36,992 nucleotides of DNA from a virus. Shown here one piece after another: positions 32,573 through 36,992 of the stretch. Within the stretch, counting starts at the first letter, position 1. Each line of letters opens with the position of its first letter. The translations under genes and the position numbers were made by a program. Location of the stretch: IMG/VR virus record IMGVR_UViG_3300028844_003113, positions 1 to 36,992 of that record. The stretch is one strand, 5' to 3'. A model generated the notes under the pieces. That model made no database searches. It had not been told where the DNA came from and saw only the letters and a program-made list of their open reading frames with translations.

Positions 32573-32787
32573 GAGTTACTGGCCTAGTCACCCTCGCTGG
32601 CCTTCTCATTGGAGGTTGCGCCGTACTGCCAGAGATGGAATGCGGAACGACGAGGACAACGAAAGCTCTGGTGACACTAACACCGAGCATAACAATACTA
32701 TCAAAGACAACGGAGGAGAAAACTTGTGAAGAAACTATCGAAATACGCTATAGTCGCATCCCTAGTACTACTACCACTAACAACTGA
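32551..32787 (+). CDS. small lipoprotein (outer-membrane spanin-like)
   Basis: A 78-residue protein from a GTG start, with AAAGGA seven bases before it. Residues 5-23 (KGLRVTGLVTLAGLLIGGC) form a lipoprotein signal with lipobox IGGC and C23 as the lipidated residue. Alanine at +2 favours outer-membrane sorting. The mature part is about 56 residues, Thr-rich. It overlaps both neighbours in other frames, as is usual in phage lysis cassettes, and may act as an o-spanin or lysis lipoprotein. No matching inner-membrane spanin is evident, so it may work alone or with the secreted protein that overlaps its end. Confidence 0.65.
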   Translation: MVCSKGLRVTGLVTLAGLLIGGCAVLPEMECGTTRTTKALVTLTPSITILSKTTEEKTCEETIEIRYSRIPSTTTTNN

Positions 32788-33265
32788 GGCTTTCGCAGGG
32801 GACTCTAATCGTTCCTATCAGCGTAGTAAAGAGGCGTTGTTTTCCTTGGGCCCTTCCGGAGGGGCTTGTAAGCCAGGACTATTCGGGTTACTCCCGAGTA
32901 TCGACATTGACATGGCCGATGGCTGCTCAAACATCCCTAACACTTACCTTTACAAGAAAGAGGTTACGGATGTTGGTGGTACTAAAACTGTAGTGAAAGA
33001 AATCCGTGAACTTAAAGACACCTATACAGAGACTGCAGGAATCACTGCAGAAGGAACAGAGACATTATCTGTTACTATCACTTCAGGCCGTTCTGCTGAT
33101 ACTAACGTGGGGGTTGCTCGGCATCTCTCTATCAGTGATCTGACTGGAATCTTCGGCAATGGCGATACAGCTTCTCGTCTACATAAAACTATGTCGCATG
33201 GCTTAGCTGCTGCTCGGCGTTCTCATCAAGAGCCTGTAGAGGCCCCTACATCCACTAATCCGTAA
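32726..33265 (+). CDS. secreted (signal-peptide) protein, unknown function
   Basis: A 179-residue protein from a GTG start behind GGAGGAGAAAACTT. MKKLSKYAIVASLVLLPLTT begins a clear Sec signal peptide, with predicted cleavage after AFA at residue 24. The mature protein has two cysteines in a GGACKPGL and ADGCSN context, which may form a disulfide in the periplasm, and a charged middle (TKTVVKEIRELKDTYTETAG). The gene overlaps the lipoprotein gene by 62 nt in another frame. A signal peptide is unusual among phage virion genes, so a role in lysis, superinfection exclusion or envelope change is likelier. No family is recognised. Confidence 0.7.
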   Translation: MKKLSKYAIVASLVLLPLTTEAFAGDSNRSYQRSKEALFSLGPSGGACKPGLFGLLPSIDIDMADGCSNIPNTYLYKKEVTDVGGTKTVVKEIRELKDTYTETAGITAEGTETLSVTITSGRSADTNVGVARHLSISDLTGIFGNGDTASRLHKTMSHGLAAARRSHQEPVEAPTSTNP

Positions 33266-33275
33266 GGAATAATGC

Positions 33276-33683
33276 ATGGCATCTATGACTACATATCTAG
33301 AGAATGAACTGTACGACCATGTCTTACGGAATGCATCTTTTACGTCACCTACAACAGTATACTTAGGGTTATTCACTTCTGACCCTACTGATGCAGGGAC
33401 TCAGACAAGTGAAGTTGGAGCACATCCAGACTACTCTAGTGGGTATTCTAGGCAAGCTATCGCCTTTAATGCCCCTACGAGTGGCTCTGGGGATAATACT
33501 TCCCTAGAGACTTTCGGGCCTATTATCCTGACAGCTAATGTTACTATTACTCATGTAGCTCTCCTAGATGCATCTACCTCAGGTAATATGTTATTTAGTG
33601 AAGCGATGAGTGAATCTAAGGAAGTCTCTAGTGGGGATATCTTCAAGTACCCTGCAGGTAATATTACAGTAGAGATGGATTAG
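33276..33683 (+). CDS. conserved phage tail-fibre-associated protein
   Basis: A 135-residue protein with AAGGAATA eight bases upstream. The pattern TYLENELYDHVLRNASFT, then TVYLGLFTSDPTDAG, GYSRQAIAF, THVALLDASTSGNMLF and a closing FKYPAGNITV is a widespread small phage protein usually annotated as a tail-fibre or virion protein. It is beta-rich. Its biochemical role is not known to me. It opens the adsorption gene block. Confidence 0.8.
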   Translation: MASMTTYLENELYDHVLRNASFTSPTTVYLGLFTSDPTDAGTQTSEVGAHPDYSSGYSRQAIAFNAPTSGSGDNTSLETFGPIILTANVTITHVALLDASTSGNMLFSEAMSESKEVSSGDIFKYPAGNITVEMD

Positions 33684-33685
33684 AG

Positions 33686-34081
33686 ATGGACCTAACCCTT
33701 CTCATACTGGCGCGAAGCAACACCCACGATATGCCGATAGAAAAAGAAGGCGGCCGCTGGCGTGAAGGCGACCCTGTTGATCTGTGGGAGCACGGGCAGA
33801 TCGACGTAGATCATCAGCCAGAATGCTTCGAAGCAATCACTATCCGAGATTGGTCAGGGACGCTGCAAGAAGCCAAGGAATATTACCTAGCTACGGACCC
33901 TATTGTTGACCTGGGCAAGCCCCCCGCACAGTGGCAGAGCTACTCCCGGCGGCTACGCTATATTGACTACACAAAGCAAAACAGTTCCTACCGTGCCAGC
34001 ATATCCGACCACAGGAAGGCGGATGTATCTAGCAGCGCCCTTGTCTTGACGAACAGACACGATGAGCGGCAGGCAGGCTAA
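33686..34081 (+). CDS. hypothetical protein, likely tail-associated
   Basis: A 131-residue protein. The first 60 residues hold LTLLILARSNTHDMPIEKEG and WEHGQIDVDHQPECFEAITI. The end is polar and basic. No family is assigned. Base composition changes here: lines inside this gene run near 58% G+C against 42-48% in neighbouring lines, and codons such as CGG and GGC become common. Its stop overlaps the next ATG (TAATG). With the next gene it looks like an imported cassette. Confidence 0.6.
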   Translation: MDLTLLILARSNTHDMPIEKEGGRWREGDPVDLWEHGQIDVDHQPECFEAITIRDWSGTLQEAKEYYLATDPIVDLGKPPAQWQSYSRRLRYIDYTKQNSSYRASISDHRKADVSSSALVLTNRHDERQAG

Positions 34082-35148
34082 TGGCTGAAGTTATCCGATA
34101 TATCGACACGGCATCGTCTGGCGGCGATGGGACTACGCAGGGCCATAGCGGCAGTACGGCGGCCTACGCCTCTATGTCTGCATGGGAAGCTGCCGAACAG
34201 ACAGACCTTGTGACTGATACAGATTACCATAGGGTTCTCTGTGCTGGTGGCATTGATGGAACGGATATGACTATTGTGGGTTGGACGACAGGTGCCAGTA
34301 ACTATATTTCGATTGAGGGCGACCCTACTGCCCCCGACGGTGACGGCAAGAACGACACATATAAATCATCTACCAGCTACTACATGAAGGAATTCACGGC
34401 AACGACAGGCCAAGGCATTGCCGTAAACGAAGACTTTGTGCATTTCGATGGCATACAGCTTAGAAACTCGCAAACATCTGGCTCGTATGATCCCATCATC
34501 GCCTTTGGGACGGCGGGGACTGGCGCGACCAGTGTCATGAAGAACTGCAAGATAGACTGCCCCAATGCAACGATAGGGACACTTCGCGGGATTTACATAT
34601 GGGACAGCGACAGAGACTTGACGCTGATCGCTAATCTTCTTGATTGGAAACACGGCACGACTACTGACAACGATATGGCTATATCCTTAACGACAGGCTG
34701 CGATATTAACCTGTATAACAACACTTTTGTTCGCGCTGATGGTGCTGCGAGTGGTTGGGCTAGGTGTGTGGTTGGTGATGGCTCAAACACTGTGACGGCG
34801 CAGAACAACTGTTACGCCACCTTCGGTGATGACGTTTCCGCTGCCACAATAACCGCGTCATATAATGCTGGTAAGCAGGACGACGATAGCACTGGGCACC
34901 AAGACATTCAGAACTCGGATCGTGTAAACGAGTGGACAGACTTCACTACGGGCGATTGGTCTATTAAAGACACGAGCAGCGTGTTGTACGACAACGGCAC
35001 AACGGGCGGGGATATTCCTACTGTCGATCAGAACGGAACTACGTATACCACGGCAGATATCGGGTGCTTTGCTTTCCCTGTTGATGGGTCCGTAGGCTCA
35101 GGCTTATTGTCTGGTCAGAAATTACAAAGAGTGAGGCTAATGCAATGA
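34081..35148 (+). CDS. probable tail spike / parallel beta-helix protein
   Basis: A 355-residue protein with a start typical of beta-helix spikes (YIDTASSGGDGTTQG, then AAYASMSAWEAAEQ) followed by turns with Asn and Cys ladders (VMKNCKIDCPNATIG, INLYNNTFVRA, VTAQNNCYATFGDD). The end is GSGLLSGQKLQRVRLMQ. Such proteins bind or cut surface polysaccharide. No catalytic residues can be assigned. It shares the higher G+C of the preceding gene, suggesting both were acquired together, as expected for host-range modules. Its TGA overlaps the ATG of the next gene. Confidence 0.75.
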   Translation: MAEVIRYIDTASSGGDGTTQGHSGSTAAYASMSAWEAAEQTDLVTDTDYHRVLCAGGIDGTDMTIVGWTTGASNYISIEGDPTAPDGDGKNDTYKSSTSYYMKEFTATTGQGIAVNEDFVHFDGIQLRNSQTSGSYDPIIAFGTAGTGATSVMKNCKIDCPNATIGTLRGIYIWDSDRDLTLIANLLDWKHGTTTDNDMAISLTTGCDINLYNNTFVRADGAASGWARCVVGDGSNTVTAQNNCYATFGDDVSAATITASYNAGKQDDDSTGHQDIQNSDRVNEWTDFTTGDWSIKDTSSVLYDNGTTGGDIPTVDQNGTTYTTADIGCFAFPVDGSVGSGLLSGQKLQRVRLMQ

Positions 35149-36032
35149 ACTATCTAGGCGATTTTGCAGCAGATGAGACAATCTACTTCTACTTCGATAG
35201 CTTCGATAGTAGTGGTGGCTCCGTCACTATGACAGGACTAGCCACTACAGATATTGAAATATACAAGAATGGCTCCACTACGCAGCGCAGTAGTGACGCA
35301 GGGTATACCCTCCTAGATACTGATGGGATTGATTTCGATACTATCACAGGTATTCATGGATTCTCTGTTGATACATCAGATAATACAGATAGCGGCTTCT
35401 ATGCAGCAGGCAATGAATATGTTGTTGTTGTCTCCTCTGTAACTATTGATAGTCAGACTGTCAGCTTTGTTGCAGGCTCTTTCTCCATAGAAAACCGCTT
35501 CATGCGAGGTACTGACAGCGCTGCCTTAGCTACTGCCCTAGCTACTGTCGATACTAATGTAGACGCTATTCTAGTAGATACGGGTACGACCCTCCCTGCA
35601 ACATTGGCAGGGCTTAATGACTTTGACCCTACGACAGATACTGTGGCTAATGTAACAACAGTCGCTACTACCACTACTAATACGGATATGCGAGGTACTG
35701 ATAATGCTGCCTTAGCTACTGCCCTAGCTACTGTCGATACTAATGTAGATTCTATATTAGTAGATACAGGGACTACTCTCCCTGCTACTCTCTCGGCCCT
35801 CAATGATGTAAGTGTCTCAGATATTCTCACAACCCAAATGACAGAGTCTTACTCTGCAGATGGCGCAGCACCTACTATCGCACAGGCTCTGCTGCTCATA
35901 CAGCAGACTCTAGGGGATTTTGTTATTTCAGGCACTACGGTGTCTGTTAAGAAGCTAGATGGTAGCTCAGAGGCGCTCACTTACACGCTTAATGATGCAG
36001 TGAGTCCTACGGGCACTACAAGGACTACTTAA
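35145..36032 (+). CDS. tail-fibre/baseplate-like protein with duplicated segment
   Basis: A 295-residue protein. The N-terminal 125 residues are beta-rich (DETIYFYFDSFDSSGGSVTM) and resemble upper-fibre or receptor-binding attachment domains. Two near-identical segments then follow, each beginning MRGTD-S/N-AALATALATVD and ending DTGTTLPATL, starting near 35503 and 35689. They are likely coiled-coil or trimeric shaft units. The composition is back to the phage average. This type of protein often precedes small conserved proteins such as the next two. Confidence 0.72.
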   Translation: MNYLGDFAADETIYFYFDSFDSSGGSVTMTGLATTDIEIYKNGSTTQRSSDAGYTLLDTDGIDFDTITGIHGFSVDTSDNTDSGFYAAGNEYVVVVSSVTIDSQTVSFVAGSFSIENRFMRGTDSAALATALATVDTNVDAILVDTGTTLPATLAGLNDFDPTTDTVANVTTVATTTTNTDMRGTDNAALATALATVDTNVDSILVDTGTTLPATLSALNDVSVSDILTTQMTESYSADGAAPTIAQALLLIQQTLGDFVISGTTVSVKKLDGSSEALTYTLNDAVSPTGTTRTT

Positions 36033-36033
36033 G

Positions 36034-36315
36034 ATGTCTATTCGTAAGGTAGTTACGAGGGGCTTTGGGGATTTCGGGTCGATACCTGATGTGGTTACTA
36101 GAGGGTATCTCCCCTCGTATACTGAAGTATACTTCCCTAGGGTTACCTTAACAGGTACAGGGACAATGTCTCCAGGCGCTTCTAATATGGAGTTCTCTGG
36201 AGCAGCTATCACAATTACAGGGGAAGGTACTTTGGAAGGAACTCGCCCCCGTAGCTTTGTGAGAGTAAGGGACCGGCCTCTAAAGTCAAAGGCGTTTAGA
36301 CACGGGAATTACTAA
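36034..36315 (+). CDS. small hypothetical protein in fibre block
   Basis: A 93-residue, Gly/Thr-rich protein with a short repeat (VVTRGFGDFGS, VVTRGYLPSY), a strand-rich middle and a basic end (RVRDRPLKSKAFRHGNY). Its start follows the previous stop by one base. Function is unknown; position suggests a fibre-assembly or minor virion role. Confidence 0.6.
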   Translation: MSIRKVVTRGFGDFGSIPDVVTRGYLPSYTEVYFPRVTLTGTGTMSPGASNMEFSGAAITITGEGTLEGTRPRSFVRVRDRPLKSKAFRHGNY

Positions 36316-36369
36316 ACTAACAGATTGGGCAGTATTGGCCTAAGCAATTACTTCAAAAGGAACTGAAAA

Positions 36370-36678
36370 ATGACTTCAACTAAACTTGAACGAGATGGCT
36401 TCGGCAATACTGCCCAAGTACTGACCCTAGGCACTCATCAGAGTGTTGCTTACACAGGTACTGCTGGTACTATCTCTGCTGAAATCGGCACGAATGTTGT
36501 TAGAGTTATTGCTACAACTGACTGTTATATTAAGATCGGGGCTAGTCCTACAGCGACTTCTTCAGATGTATTCCTGCTAGCTAATGCTGCAGAATACTTC
36601 GGATGTGATCCAGCAGATAAGGTCTCAGCTATCCAGGTATCTTCTGGCGGGACTATTCATGTAACTGCTGGAGCTTAA
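36370..36678 (+). CDS. small conserved virion-like protein
   Basis: A 102-residue beta-rich protein with AAAAGGAACTGAAAA before its ATG. It contains NVVRVIATTDCYIKIGASPT and LLANAAEYFGCDPADKVSAI, a pattern I recognise from small phage proteins near fibres (an immunoglobulin- or jelly-roll-like fold is likely). The 54-nt gap before it shows no clear promoter. Its exact function is unknown. Confidence 0.65.
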   Translation: MTSTKLERDGFGNTAQVLTLGTHQSVAYTGTAGTISAEIGTNVVRVIATTDCYIKIGASPTATSSDVFLLANAAEYFGCDPADKVSAIQVSSGGTIHVTAGA

Positions 36679-36680
36679 CA

Positions 36681-36992
36681 TTGCCGCAATTAATTAGAAT
36701 GGGGGCTCTCGGAGGGCTTGGTGGTACAGGGGGCAGTGGACCTATCGCGCCTTCTTTCGAGCAGGACTTCTTAAATCAAGATACATTGGCGAGTGCTGCC
36801 CTAAGAGGCCCCACCCTCGACCTGACCCGCACCACCACCAAGCCCTACTTCGACGCATCGGGTAATCTGGTGCTGACGGCGCATAATCTGTCTAAGTACT
36901 CCAACACTTTCTCTAGTGGCTGGGTACTAGATAGCTCATCGGTTGCTACAGGCATTAGCGATGCAGACGGCGGGACTGATGCGTGGTCGCTT
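36681..36992 (+). CDS. tail fibre/spike protein, partial (runs off window)
   Basis: The frame is open to the end of the window, at least 104 residues. I choose the TTG at 36681 (MPQLIRMGALGGLGG) because GGAG lies seven bases upstream; the ATG at 36699 is an alternative. After a Gly-rich lead, DFLNQDTLASAALRGPTLDL and then NLSKYSNTFSSGWVLDSS with DADGGTDAWS match the carbohydrate-binding-like jelly-roll segment found in many phage fibres and spikes. From about 36790 the DNA becomes more G+C-rich, a sign of modular exchange. Confidence 0.72.
   Translation, partial: MPQLIRMGALGGLGGTGGSGPIAPSFEQDFLNQDTLASAALRGPTLDLTRTTTKPYFDASGNLVLTAHNLSKYSNTFSSGWVLDSSSVATGISDADGGTDAWSL

Noticed and set aside
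32555-32728. Third reading frame starting MLKRIKSYWPS inside the lipoprotein ORF as an inner-membrane spanin
   Set aside because: It is open for about 57 codons but has no membrane segment or coiled coil, and its ATG is poorly placed relative to the ribosome site used by the GTG at 32551.

Overview
This window looks like the structural half of a lytic, short-tailed double-stranded DNA phage (podovirus morphology, Caudoviricetes) of a Gram-negative bacterium. All genes I can support lie on the + strand. The evidence for this is a terminase / portal / scaffold / capsid block, a short-tail tube and nozzle pair in place of a tape measure and sheath, a long run of ejection-type internal virion proteins, a lysozyme, a holin-like protein and a lipoprotein in a lysis-like position. 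The recognisable promoters are of the host sigma-70 type. No integrase, repressor, tRNA gene or phage RNA polymerase is visible, and replication genes are not in this window. The host cannot be named from sequence alone.

Layout. 1-1361: small accessory genes (a Cys-rich conserved phage protein, then tiny ORFs), closed by a strong terminator. 1382-2863: a mostly non-coding regulatory region with 11-bp tandem repeats, two dyad repeats ahead of a perfect consensus promoter, one small zinc-ribbon-like gene, and a six-copy 46-bp repeat array. 2863-4413: small genes leading to the terminase small subunit. 4406-9066: terminase large subunit, a free-standing GIY-YIG endonuclease, and portal. 9334-14624: promoter, scaffold, major capsid gene and a likely decoration protein. 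14791-18734: adaptor/tail tube, nozzle, fibre. 18734-29120: ejection proteins, including one with twelve 22-residue repeats, and an acetyltransferase. 29125-33265: lysozyme, promoter, holin-like protein, a small paralogous family, and an overlapping lipoprotein/secreted-protein cluster. 33276-36992: a mosaic of tail-fibre/spike genes with composition shifts; the last gene runs off the end.

The most striking feature is the major capsid gene (10421-14125). It appears to be broken by three group I introns within 54 nt of coding sequence, leaving micro-exons of 21 and 33 nt. Each intron carries its own LAGLIDADG homing endonuclease gene. Reading frame, P1, P10, P7 and P9 pairings all support one splice model giving a 307-residue capsid protein. 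Intron 1 has an unusual A.C pair where the conserved U.G splice-site wobble should be, and the intron-2 endonuclease has lost the acidic residue of its first LAGLIDADG motif. Together with the GIY-YIG gene between terminase and portal, four homing endonucleases sit within about 7 kb of head genes.
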